DNA of 64,000 nt from Albirhodobacter sp042466415 (lineage in GTDB: Bacteria; Pseudomonadota; Alphaproteobacteria; Rhodobacterales; Rhodobacteraceae). The DNA is taken from positions 372,001-436,000 of the forward strand of contig NZ_JAXHCH010000001.1 in NCBI RefSeq assembly GCF_042466415.1, given 5' to 3'. A model generated the notes under the pieces. That model did not search any database and was not told where the DNA came from. It was given only the letters and a program-made list of their open reading frames with translations. Shown here piece after piece: positions 25,627 to 33,264 of this stretch. Both the position numbers and the translations under genes were made by a program. How positions within the stretch are numbered: position 1 is the stretch's first letter; each line of letters begins with the position of its first letter.

Positions 25627-27131
25627 GTCGGGGTTCCTCCCAAAACCACGCCCAGCGATAGGGTGGCCATAATAATGACGGTGAGGCCCAAAAGGACGGG
25701 CCAGACAAAGCGCAGCCAGCGTTCATAAGGGACATGCGCGATGGCGAGCCCGCCCATGACCACGGCGGAGGTGGGGGTGACGAGGTTCACCACGCCTTCG
25801 GCCGATTGGAACGCTGTCACCACAAGGCTGCGCGCGACACCTGCAAAATCGGCCACCGGCGCGAGGATCGGCATCGAGAGCACGGCAAGGCCCGAGGTCG
25901 AGGGCACGAAGAACGAGAGCGCGACCTCAATCCAATACATCACATTGATAAAGACGACTTGGCTCAGACCCGCGACGGAGCCTTCGGCCCAATGTAGGAT
26001 CGTATCGGTGATATGGCCCGCGTCCATCACGACCACGATGCCGCGCGCCAGACCGATGATCAGCGCCACGCCGAGAAGATCGCGCGCGCCGCCGACAAAA
26101 GCATCAACAAGGCCCTTTTCGCCCAAGCGCCCGACCAGCCCGATGCCGATGCCCGCGAACAGGAACAGCCCGCTCATCTCCGCCATCCACCAGCCGCCCA
26201 GCGAGACGCCCCAGATCATAACGGCAAAGGTCGCGGCGAAGAGGAGCAGCACGATTTTGTGCAATCCGTTATAGGTATCGGCCTCTGCGGATCGGTTGCG
26301 GAAATGCGCTTCATGGTCGGATTTCAGGTCATACACCAACGAGCGGGAGGGGTCGGCCTTCACCCGTGCCGCGTAGCGCATGACATAGGCGGTCGTGGCG
26401 GCGAAGGTCACGGCCAGAAGCGCGATCCGCAGGATCAGCCCGTCGGTGAAGGGTACGCCCGCCGCATCCGAGGCAATGACGGTGGAAAACGCATTGACGG
26501 TGGAGCCCAAAACGCCGATCCCCGCGCCCAGCAAGATCACGGCAACGGCGGTGAGCGCATCATAGCCCGCCGCGATCATCACGGGCGTCAGCAGCACATA
26601 GAATGCCAGCGTTTCCTCTGCCATGCCCTCCGTCGTGCCGCCTAAGGCAAACAGCCCCATCAGAATCGGGATCATCCATTTCTCGCGCCCTTTGAGGCGC
26701 ACCATCGCGTGTTTGATCCCCGCATCAATCGCGCCTGTGGCCGTGACCACGCCGATAAACCCGCCGATCATCAGCACGAAGAGCGCCACATCAATCGCAT
26801 TGGCGGTATAGCTGGAGGGATCGTAGAACCCCGCTATCGGCGCGAGCACGATGTCCCACACCCCCTGCGGATTTGCCTCGGTGAGGGCATAGGTGCCCGC
26901 GACGGGCACGTCTTTGCCCAGCACTTCGGAGGCCACGCGCGCATATTTTCCGGCGGGGATGATCCATGTCATCGCCGCGACGAGGACGATCAGCGCGAGC
27001 AGGATGGTATAGGCGGAGGGGAACCGGAACCGCGCGGAGAGCTTGGCGGGCAGTTTGGAGGGCGGCGTTTGTGGCGGCGCGCTTTTGGGCACCGGGCCTT
27101 GCGGGGGGGGGACTTGAGGGGCTGGTGTCAT
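25623..27131 (-). CDS. YfcC/ArcD-type arginine-ornithine carrier
   Basis: 502 residues. A Pro-rich cytoplasmic N-terminus of about 30 residues is followed by about 12 membrane helices. It belongs to the C4-dicarboxylate/YfcC carrier family (LIVLVAAMTWIIPAGKYARV, then GGTTEGMAEETLAFYVLLTPVMIA and FFVPSTSGLAVLSMPILAPVA). YfcC members replace the classical ArcD antiporter in many arginine deiminase operons, and the position before arcA supports arginine/ornithine exchange. AGGAGAAGGA precedes the ATG by 7-8 nt. The gene ends within the arcA start codon. It is the first gene of the arc group, after a 112-nt gap. Confidence 0.85.
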   Translation of the reverse strand: MTPAPQVPPPQGPVPKSAPPQTPPSKLPAKLSARFRFPSAYTILLALIVLVAAMTWIIPAGKYARVASEVLGKDVPVAGTYALTEANPQGVWDIVLAPIAGFYDPSSYTANAIDVALFVLMIGGFIGVVTATGAIDAGIKHAMVRLKGREKWMIPILMGLFALGGTTEGMAEETLAFYVLLTPVMIAAGYDALTAVAVILLGAGIGVLGSTVNAFSTVIASDAAGVPFTDGLILRIALLAVTFAATTAYVMRYAARVKADPSRSLVYDLKSDHEAHFRNRSAEADTYNGLHKIVLLLFAATFAVMIWGVSLGGWWMAEMSGLFLFAGIGIGLVGRLGEKGLVDAFVGGARDLLGVALIIGLARGIVVVMDAGHITDTILHWAEGSVAGLSQVVFINVMYWIEVALSFFVPSTSGLAVLSMPILAPVADFAGVARSLVVTAFQSAEGVVNLVTPTSAVVMGGLAIAHVPYERWLRFVWPVLLGLTVIIMATLSLGVVLGGTPT

Positions 27132-27243
27132 CGGTAAATCCTTCTCCTGCGCAGAGTCGGCGCGCTGCGGGATAGATCGGTTGGGACGTGGGGCGGATCG
27201 GGGCAGATGTCAGGGCGGCGTTACGCGCCCGAAAGGCTCGGGA

Positions 27244-27603
27244 TCAGGGCAGCGGTGTCTGCTGATGCGAGAGCCGCAACCATGTGGTGTCGTCTTTGAG
27301 ATAGGTCGAGGAACACAGCGCCTCGTAGATCGGCGCATCGTCGCGCTCGGCGGAGACCTGATAGGCTAGAACCGCAATCCCGTCTTTGCGCGAGAGCGTC
27401 CGATCATCCATCAAGACCGAGCGCCAGCGCTGCGCGACATCCAGTGATTGCCACACCGCCGTGCCGCGCAAAATCCCCGCGGGAAACGGGAAGATAAACA
27501 CTGCATCCTTCGCCGTCATGGCGCGGGCCGATTGTGCGCCACCCGTCCAAAACTGTTCCTCAAGATCCCAAATCTGATCTGCAACTGTCTGTTTTTGCGT
27601 CAC
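27244..27603 (-). CDS. SnoaL/DUF4440-like small protein
   Basis: 119 residues, starting at a GTG (27603) 6 nt after the stop of the preceding gene. The pattern DQIWDLEEQFWTGG, then AVFIFPFPAGILRGTAVWQSL and DGIAVLAYQVSAERDD, followed by LCSSTYLKDDTTWLRLSHQQTPL, is the NTF2-like (SnoaL/DUF4440) cone fold. This fold usually binds small molecules or acts as a steroid-isomerase-like enzyme. No catalytic set can be assigned. It lies between the N-ATPase and arc genes on the same strand, so it may be a stress accessory of that block. Confidence 0.65.
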   Translation of the reverse strand: MTQKQTVADQIWDLEEQFWTGGAQSARAMTAKDAVFIFPFPAGILRGTAVWQSLDVAQRWRSVLMDDRTLSRKDGIAVLAYQVSAERDDAPIYEALCSSTYLKDDTTWLRLSHQQTPLP

Positions 27604-27609
27604 TATCTT

Positions 27610-28026
27610 CTATCCCCCCTGCGCCATCGCGCCAAAATAGCCAAGCGCCAGCACAGTCGCGACGATCCAAAAAAGTTGCAGTCCCATGGCGGGCATCGGG
27701 ATATTCGTCCCACCGCCTTGGGCAGGGCTGGCAGCCCCCCGCTTGCGCGCGGGCAAAAACGAGAGGAGCCGCGTTGCGGTCTCCGCGCGCGTTGTCCCAG
27801 CCAGCGGAACATCGGAAAACTGAGCCAACAGCGCTTCCAGCCGTTGCCGCACAGGGCCATCGGCGAGCGACGCCAGATCGGCGGCTTCTTCCCACGGATC
27901 CAGATCGAGACGCGCAAGCATTGAGAGGACCGAGACGTTGAAACCTCGGGAATCCTCGCCCACAGACGCGCTCAAGAACTGTTCATAGAGCGGATCTTGG
28001 GTAAAGCCTTCGAGAGACTGAGCCAT
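27610..28026 (-). CDS. Unknown protein with C-terminal membrane anchor
   Basis: 138 residues. The N-terminal 80 are soluble and mixed-charge (VSVLSMLARLDLDPWEEAADLASL, then VRQRLEALLAQFSDVP). A low-complexity stretch (PARKRGAASPAQGGGTN) leads to a single C-terminal membrane helix (LQLFWIVATVLALGYFGAM), so it is probably tail-anchored in the inner membrane. GGAAAGGATC gives a good ribosome site. No family is recognised. It follows atpG by 99 nt and may be cotranscribed. Confidence 0.65.
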   Translation of the reverse strand: MAQSLEGFTQDPLYEQFLSASVGEDSRGFNVSVLSMLARLDLDPWEEAADLASLADGPVRQRLEALLAQFSDVPLAGTTRAETATRLLSFLPARKRGAASPAQGGGTNIPMPAMGLQLFWIVATVLALGYFGAMAQGG

Positions 28027-28125
28027 GTTGGTGATCCTTTCCGAGGTTCGATGAAGCCTTTGAGGGAGGCGGGGGAATGTTGCCGTAACTCTATCGCAGG
28101 CCGCGCGCGCACAGGCTGACGCAGA

Positions 28126-28962
28126 TCAGCGCGGCGTGTTCTGCGCCGCGGCCCCCGTGCTCAGCTCGATAATCTCTGCGGTGATCGCGTCTTGGCGCAC
28201 CCGTCGCAGCCGCGCTTGATAGGTCTCCAACTCCTGCGCGATCTGACTTCCCGCTGAGGTCATCGCCTCCATCCGCGCTTGGTTTTCGGCGGCAAAGGCG
28301 TGGAGCGCGGCCTTGCATATCTGTGCATGCAGATAATCCTCCTCGAGGCTCGCCAGCAGCGCTGCGCGTGGCAATTGGGTCAGCGGCGCTTGGCGCGGTG
28401 TCGCTTCCGCTTTTGCCAGTGTCACTGGAAACAACCCCGCGCGCGTGATCACGGGGCGCCCCGAATCCCAGCCTGTCGAGATCGCGTCAAGGCGCTGGGC
28501 TTCTCCCGCAGCGAGGGCCGTGAGAAACGCGCGGGTGATGGCATCTGCGAGCTTTGGAATGCCATTGGAATGCGACGGCATCGGCGCGCTCCAGATTGGG
28601 CGCAGACCGCGCGCGGCAGCAATTGATAGGCCGCGCGTGCCGATGAGGAAACGCGGCGCTGTGCTTTCGCGGAGGTGGTCGAGCACCCGTTCACTGAATG
28701 CGCCCGCAAAGCCTTGTTCGGCGAGAAACACCAAGAGGGCGGCTTCGCCGGTGCGCGGCGCCGTTTCTTGCGGTTGTGGATCAGGGCCAAAGCTTTGCTG
28801 CATGGCTGCGCAGATCGTTTCGGCGTAACGATCCACCGCGCTGATCTGCGCCATGGCGGTATGGGCGCGGGCGGCGGCGATCCCTTTCATCGCATTGACG
28901 ACCGCGCCGAGCTGACGGATGCCACTGATGCGGGCGCTGACATCGGCCAAGCGTTCGGTCAT
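28126..28962 (-). CDS. atpG: N-ATPase gamma subunit
   Basis: 278 residues, the rotary shaft of the F1 part. The N-terminal helix carries VSARISGIRQLGAVVNAMKGIAAAR, the counterpart of the classical gamma I..IKN/MK pattern. The C-terminal helix is ARMEAMTSAGSQIAQELETYQARLRRVRQDAITAEIIEL, with the family MExM..A and RQ..IT.EI signature. It is last in the atpDCQRBEFAG order diagnostic of N-type ATPases. The start overlaps the atpA stop as ATGA. Confidence 0.92.
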   Translation of the reverse strand: MTERLADVSARISGIRQLGAVVNAMKGIAAARAHTAMAQISAVDRYAETICAAMQQSFGPDPQPQETAPRTGEAALLVFLAEQGFAGAFSERVLDHLRESTAPRFLIGTRGLSIAAARGLRPIWSAPMPSHSNGIPKLADAITRAFLTALAAGEAQRLDAISTGWDSGRPVITRAGLFPVTLAKAEATPRQAPLTQLPRAALLASLEEDYLHAQICKAALHAFAAENQARMEAMTSAGSQIAQELETYQARLRRVRQDAITAEIIELSTGAAAQNTPR

Positions 28963-30527
28963 GGGGTCGGGTCCTTGGGCGGCGCTGCGGGATCGGCATG
29001 AAAACTTGCCGCGAATTGTGTCAGCGCTGCCATCAATGCCGCGCTCACATGTGCCGCCATCTCGCCCGAAGCCTTGGCTGTTGGCGCCAACGCCGCCACG
29101 GCCTCGGGCGCATCGCGGTCCAGCGCGGCGGGCAGCCCTGCGCGAAAATCGGCCACGGCCTCTAAGGGGAGGGGATCTAGCAGCCCCGCCTGCACCGCCT
29201 GCATCAAGGCGATCTCATCGATCAGCCGGAACGGCGCGTGTTGCGGCTGGCGCAGGATCGCGCGGATCCGTTCGCCACGTTTAAGTTGGTCGCGCACGCG
29301 GCCTTCGGGCATCCCGCCGAAGCGCGTGAACACTTCCAGTTCCAAAAACTGTGCGTAATCAAGGCGCAATGTCCCCGCGGCCTTGCGCAGGCTGGGCGCT
29401 TGGGTCTTGCCGCCGACCCGGCTCACGCTGAGGCCCACATCCACCGCAGGCTTTTGCCCTTGGTGAAACAGCGCCGCATCGAGCACGATCTGCCCATCGG
29501 TGATCGAGATTAGATTGGTCGGGATATAGGCGGAAAGATTGCCCGAATCCGTCTCTGCAATCGGCAGCGCGGTGAGCGATCCGCCACCGCGATCCGCGCT
29601 GAGCTTGGCCGCGCGCTCTAGAAGCCGCGCGTGGATATAGAACACATCGCCCGGATAGGCCTCGCGGCCCGGTGACTGGCGGGTCAGCAGCGCGATCTCG
29701 CGGTGGGTGGCCGCGTGTTTGGTCAGATCGTCGATCACGATCAGCGCGTGCTGCCCCTTGTCGCGGAAATATTCCGCCATCGTCATCCCCGCGTAGGGTG
29801 CGATCCATTGCAGGCCCGCCGCCGAGGCCGCGCCCGCCACAAGCACGATGCACCGCTCAAAATTTCCCTGCGATTGCAGCGCCTCAATCGCGCGTTTGAC
29901 GCTGGAGGTTTTCTGTCCCACGGCGACATAGATGCAGATCATATCGCTCAAGGCCTGCGCGATCAGCGCGTCAATCGCGAGGGTGGTTTTGCCCGTTGAG
30001 TGATCGCCGACGATCAACTCGCGTTGGCCGCGCCCGAGTGCGAAGAGTGTGTCGACTGCGACGATACCGGTTTGCACGGGTTCGGTGACCAGATCGCGCT
30101 CAATAATTGCAGGGGCGGGGCGCTCGATGGGCAGGCGTATCGCGGTGGATATTTCGCCCTTGCCATCCAGCGGGCGCCCCAGCGGATCAATAATTCGTCC
30201 CAAAAGCGCTTCACCGACGGGCACTTGAACGACCTCACCTGTGCCGAAGACCGCATCGCCTGCCTCGACACCCGTTGCCGCGTCCAGCATCACACAGCTG
30301 ATCAGATCCGCGTCGAGCACGCGCGCGAAACCCACCTGACCGCCCGCGAACCGCAAGACCTCATCGAGCCTCACGTCACGCAGGCCGGAGATCATCGCGA
30401 CCCCGTCGCCGATTTCCTCAACACGTCCCCGGTGCTCTGCGCGCGGGCCCATGGGGGCGTGGGCAACGGCGGATCGGGCCGTGTCGAGCCAGTCTGGCGG
30501 GGGAGGAGGTGTTGCGTCACGCGGCAT
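28959..30527 (-). CDS. atpA: N-ATPase alpha subunit
   Basis: 522 residues. The non-catalytic nucleotide-binding subunit of F1. The P-loop reads GDHSTGKTTLAIDA, where ordinary alpha subunits have GDRQTGKT. The ATP-synthase signature ALFHQGQKPAVDVGLSVSRVGG is present. The N-terminus is Pro-rich and short, lacking the conserved delta-binding opening helix of standard alpha, which agrees with the absence of a separate delta gene. It overlaps atpF by 11 nt. Confidence 0.95.
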   Translation of the reverse strand: MPRDATPPPPPDWLDTARSAVAHAPMGPRAEHRGRVEEIGDGVAMISGLRDVRLDEVLRFAGGQVGFARVLDADLISCVMLDAATGVEAGDAVFGTGEVVQVPVGEALLGRIIDPLGRPLDGKGEISTAIRLPIERPAPAIIERDLVTEPVQTGIVAVDTLFALGRGQRELIVGDHSTGKTTLAIDALIAQALSDMICIYVAVGQKTSSVKRAIEALQSQGNFERCIVLVAGAASAAGLQWIAPYAGMTMAEYFRDKGQHALIVIDDLTKHAATHREIALLTRQSPGREAYPGDVFYIHARLLERAAKLSADRGGGSLTALPIAETDSGNLSAYIPTNLISITDGQIVLDAALFHQGQKPAVDVGLSVSRVGGKTQAPSLRKAAGTLRLDYAQFLELEVFTRFGGMPEGRVRDQLKRGERIRAILRQPQHAPFRLIDEIALMQAVQAGLLDPLPLEAVADFRAGLPAALDRDAPEAVAALAPTAKASGEMAAHVSAALMAALTQFAASFHADPAAPPKDPTP

Positions 30528-31248
30528 CGCGGACCTCGCTCAAAATCGCGTCGAGATCGGCGCGCCAACTGTTGTGAAGCGTGAAATGCGGTGTGCGCAA
30601 CTCGATCCCTGCGAGGAGATCTGGATTGGTGCTAAATTTCAAATCAGGGGCGCCACCGAGGGCCTTTGTGAGAGCCGCTTTAAGCGCGGCTTGGTTCATC
30701 GGCGCGCTCGGGGTGACAATTTCGATCGGGGTTTTGGCGGCAACCAGCGCGACGCGGCTTGCGGCCGGCATATCATCAATCGCTTGCAAGAGAAGCTCGA
30801 GAAACGCGGGTTGGAGATCTGCGCTTTCAAACCGCGCCAAGAGTTTTTCCGCGATCTCGACAGCCAGAGTGGCGGCTTTCACGTCATTCTCCTTGCGCGC
30901 GGCCTCGCGTTCGCGGGTAACAGCGGTCTGCGTGGCATTGAGCAGTGTGTCGGCCTTGTCGCGCGCCTCAGTTAAGGTCGCCTTTGCGGCGATATCAGCC
31001 TTAGTGGCGGCATCCGCCAGCACGGCGGTGCGCTCCTGTGCGATCCCCTCGCGGGATTTGCGGACCTCGTCGAGCGCGGTGTCCGCCTTCGCTTGCGTGT
31101 CCTTGGCGGAGCTTAGCACAGCCTGAGTGGCTGCTTGCCGTGCGGCGATCGCCGCTGCAACGGGCCGCCAGAAAACGCGGGCGAGAAGCCAGACAAGGAT
31201 CAGCACGTTCAGCGCTTGTAGGCCCAGTCCCCAAAGGTCGATGCTCAT
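30517..31248 (-). CDS. atpF: N-ATPase b subunit with delta-like C-terminal domain
   Basis: 243 residues from the ATG at 31248, 4 nt after atpE. A single membrane helix (LQALNVLILVWLLARVFW) is followed by a long Ala/Lys/Glu coiled coil (about 35-140), the stator stalk. From about 145 the sequence (LQPAFLELLLQAIDDMPAAS, then MNQAALKAALTKALGG and LLAGIELRT) resembles the C-terminal part of the delta subunit. No separate atpH exists in the operon, so b and delta appear fused, as described for N-ATPases. Confidence 0.85.
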   Translation of the reverse strand: MSIDLWGLGLQALNVLILVWLLARVFWRPVAAAIAARQAATQAVLSSAKDTQAKADTALDEVRKSREGIAQERTAVLADAATKADIAAKATLTEARDKADTLLNATQTAVTREREAARKENDVKAATLAVEIAEKLLARFESADLQPAFLELLLQAIDDMPAASRVALVAAKTPIEIVTPSAPMNQAALKAALTKALGGAPDLKFSTNPDLLAGIELRTPHFTLHNSWRADLDAILSEVRDAA

Positions 31249-31252
31249 CGGA

Positions 31253-31498
31253 TCAGGCCAATAGCGGGTTGGCAAAGAGCAGCAGGAGCGCGATCACGAG
31301 GCAATAGATTGCCGTAGTTTCGATCATCGCGAGCCCCACAAACAATGTGCGTGAGATCGTGTTGGCCGCTTCGGGTTGGCGGGCGATGGCATCCATCGCG
31401 GCGGCAACGGCGCGGCCTTCAGCGAGGGCAGGGCCGAGCGCGCCGAACGAGACGGCAAAGGCCGCGCAGATGATACTGGCGAGCGAAAGATAGTCCAT
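31253..31498 (-). CDS. atpE: N-ATPase c subunit (rotor ring)
   Basis: 81 residues, two membrane helices. Helix 1 contains GALGPALAEGRAVAAAM, with a Glu where sodium-type rings usually carry Gln. Helix 2 contains GLAMIETTAIYCLV, with the essential Glu followed by Thr-Thr and a Tyr four residues on, the side-chain set known for sodium coordination in Ilyobacter-type rings. This two-carboxylate pattern is characteristic of N-type rings. Whether sodium or protons are carried is not decided by sequence alone. The start overlaps the last base of atpB. Confidence 0.93.
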   Translation of the reverse strand: MDYLSLASIICAAFAVSFGALGPALAEGRAVAAAMDAIARQPEAANTISRTLFVGLAMIETTAIYCLVIALLLLFANPLLA

Positions 31499-32259
31499 CA
31501 GATGTCCTTTTGGGTAGCGGGAGGGGGGGAAGGGTCTGCGACCTCAACTTGGGCTTCAACGGGGGCGGTTGCGGGGGCCTCCGTGGGGGCGTCTGCGGGG
31601 GCGCCATCCTCGACAGTGGTCGAAATGAACACCATCGCCAGAACCGCGAAGATATACGCCTGCACAAGCCCGGTGAGCAGATCCAGCGCCATCAGCGGGA
31701 TCGGCACGAGCAGGCCCGCGAGCGAGGCGACGATCCCGATCACGAAAACGCCGCTCATCACATTGCCGAAAAGCCGCACAAACATGGAGAACACCCGTGT
31801 CACGCTTTCAAGTATATTGAGCGGGATCATCACCAGATTGGGCGCGGCGAAGGAGCGTAAATAGCCGCGCAGACCAGAGGCACGCAGGCCAAACCACATC
31901 ACTGAGAGAAACACGATCACCGCCAGCGCCGCATCGGTTTCAAGCTGCGCGGTGGGCGGGTCCAATCCGGGGATCAGGGAGATCCAATTCGCGGTAAGGA
32001 TAAACAAAAACAGAGTGCCGATAAAGGCGCGGTAAGGGGCGGGAGCGGTGCCCGCGGTCTCGCGGATCTGGGTGTCGAGCGTGGTGAAAATCAGTTCCAG
32101 CAACGATTGGCGTTTGCTCGGGGCATGGTCCAAGTGGCGGGTCAGCATCCACGCGCAGATTACCAGCACCGTCATGATGCCCCACGTCGTGAGGATCGCT
32201 TGGGTGATCGGGACGGGGCCGAGTTGGAAGATGACTGTGGAGGCGAGCGGGGAATTCAT
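31498..32259 (-). CDS. atpB: N-ATPase a subunit
   Basis: 253 residues, the stator channel subunit. The essential Arg is in MFVRLFGNVMSGVFV. About five to six hydrophobic helices are visible (VPITQAILTTWGIMTVLVICAWML at the N-terminus). The last 40 residues are an Ala/Pro/Glu-rich tail (PADAPTEAPATAPVEAQVEV) not usual for this subunit, of unknown role. It overlaps atpR by 4 nt and atpE by 1 nt. Confidence 0.95.
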   Translation of the reverse strand: MNSPLASTVIFQLGPVPITQAILTTWGIMTVLVICAWMLTRHLDHAPSKRQSLLELIFTTLDTQIRETAGTAPAPYRAFIGTLFLFILTANWISLIPGLDPPTAQLETDAALAVIVFLSVMWFGLRASGLRGYLRSFAAPNLVMIPLNILESVTRVFSMFVRLFGNVMSGVFVIGIVASLAGLLVPIPLMALDLLTGLVQAYIFAVLAMVFISTTVEDGAPADAPTEAPATAPVEAQVEVADPSPPPATQKDI

Positions 32260-32561
32260 GCGGTGCCACCTCGGGGGGCCGCCCCTTGGCGCAGGCTGAT
32301 TGCCTTAGCAATGAGCACGCCCGATAGCGCCGCGAGCAGCGGCAGTGCGCCATTCAGCGCAGCCACATAGAGCCCCGTTGCCATCAGCGCGAGGCGCCCA
32401 AATGTCAGCCCCAGCGCGCGCAGCGGAGAGCCGCCCGCGACGATCACATCGGCGGTGACGCGCAACGCATAGAAATAGGCCACGCCAATCCCGATCCCGC
32501 AGAGTAACGCAAGGGAAACAACGAGCGGGGCGCTCAAGGGTAAGAGGTTTGCATAACTCAT
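32256..32561 (-). CDS. atpR: N-ATPase operon membrane protein AtpR
   Basis: 101 residues with three hydrophobic segments (LSAPLVVSLALLCGIGIGVAYF, then RLALMATGLYVAAL and PLLAALSGVLIAKAI). AtpR is specific to N-ATPase operons and is thought to help assemble or stabilise the c ring. The start at 32561 is chosen because it overlaps the atpQ stop as ATGA and gives the family N-terminus MSYANLLPLSAPL. The longer frame to 32771 would lie inside atpQ. Confidence 0.85.
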   Translation of the reverse strand: MSYANLLPLSAPLVVSLALLCGIGIGVAYFYALRVTADVIVAGGSPLRALGLTFGRLALMATGLYVAALNGALPLLAALSGVLIAKAISLRQGAAPRGGTA

Positions 32562-32854
32562 TTGGCGTTCATCCATTTCCATGCGGTCCAGCCGCCGAAG
32601 CAAACCCCCAGCGCCATCAGCGGCGCACTCCAGAAAATCCCAGTGCCGAGGCGGGCATCCAGCCAGCGGCCAAGGAACAGGCCGCCGAGTGTCGGCGTCA
32701 GGAATATCCAGCCCAGCACTCCGATCTGCGCCAGCCTGCGCCCGATCGACATATCGCCCTCGCGCAGCCATTGATCGCGGCGCGCACGGCGCAGGCGGGC
32801 CTCTTGGATCAGCGGATCCTCATGGGTCTCGGGCGGTGTGGCCGGGAATTTCAT
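32558..32854 (-). CDS. atpQ: N-ATPase operon membrane protein AtpQ (AtpI-like)
   Basis: 98 residues. A charged N-terminal half (LRRARRDQWLREGDMSIGRRL) is followed by two membrane helices (IGVLGWIFLTPTLGGLFLG and FWSAPLMALGVCFGGWTAW), the AtpI/F0-gene-1 layout. AtpQ is specific to N-ATPase operons and lies between atpC and atpR as here. Four-base overlaps link it to both neighbours. Confidence 0.85.
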   Translation of the reverse strand: MKFPATPPETHEDPLIQEARLRRARRDQWLREGDMSIGRRLAQIGVLGWIFLTPTLGGLFLGRWLDARLGTGIFWSAPLMALGVCFGGWTAWKWMNAK

Positions 32855-33264
32855 CTAAATTCGCCCCCTTGTTTAGGCTGAAGACGGCTGACCATCTGGC
32901 GGATCGCGTTGAGCTGGAGTTGCACTGCGTCGCTATGCTCCACCCGTTCGGCCTCCGCCTCATCGCGGAACCGCGCCAGCACATCGCGGTCGAGCGTTGC
33001 GAGATCGGTGCCCCGTATCGCCTCGCGCGTGGCGATGGAGAGCGTGTCGGATACGCCGCTCGAAATGGTGAGAACGCCGCCGCGCAACGCGCAGAACTGC
33101 TCCTCGCCATTGCGTTTCCAGCTTACGATGCCGATGGTGAGCGCAGTCAGAAACGCCGCGTGATGTGGCAGGATCCCGAAGCTGCCGCTGGCGTCCTGCG
33201 CGATCAGGCTGTCAATCTCTTCATCAATGAGGATCGAGAGCGGGGTGATGATTTGGAGCTTCAT
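32851..33264 (-). CDS. atpC: N-ATPase epsilon subunit
   Basis: 137 residues. The N-terminal beta sandwich is complete (MKLQIITPLSILIDEEIDSLIAQ, then GSFGILPHHAAFLTAL and FCALRGGVLTI). The C-terminal helical part is short (RFRDEAEAERVEHSDAVQLQ). Family role: links gamma to the c ring and can regulate hydrolysis. It overlaps atpD and atpQ by 4 nt each. Confidence 0.93.
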   Translation of the reverse strand: MKLQIITPLSILIDEEIDSLIAQDASGSFGILPHHAAFLTALTIGIVSWKRNGEEQFCALRGGVLTISSGVSDTLSIATREAIRGTDLATLDRDVLARFRDEAEAERVEHSDAVQLQLNAIRQMVSRLQPKQGGEFR

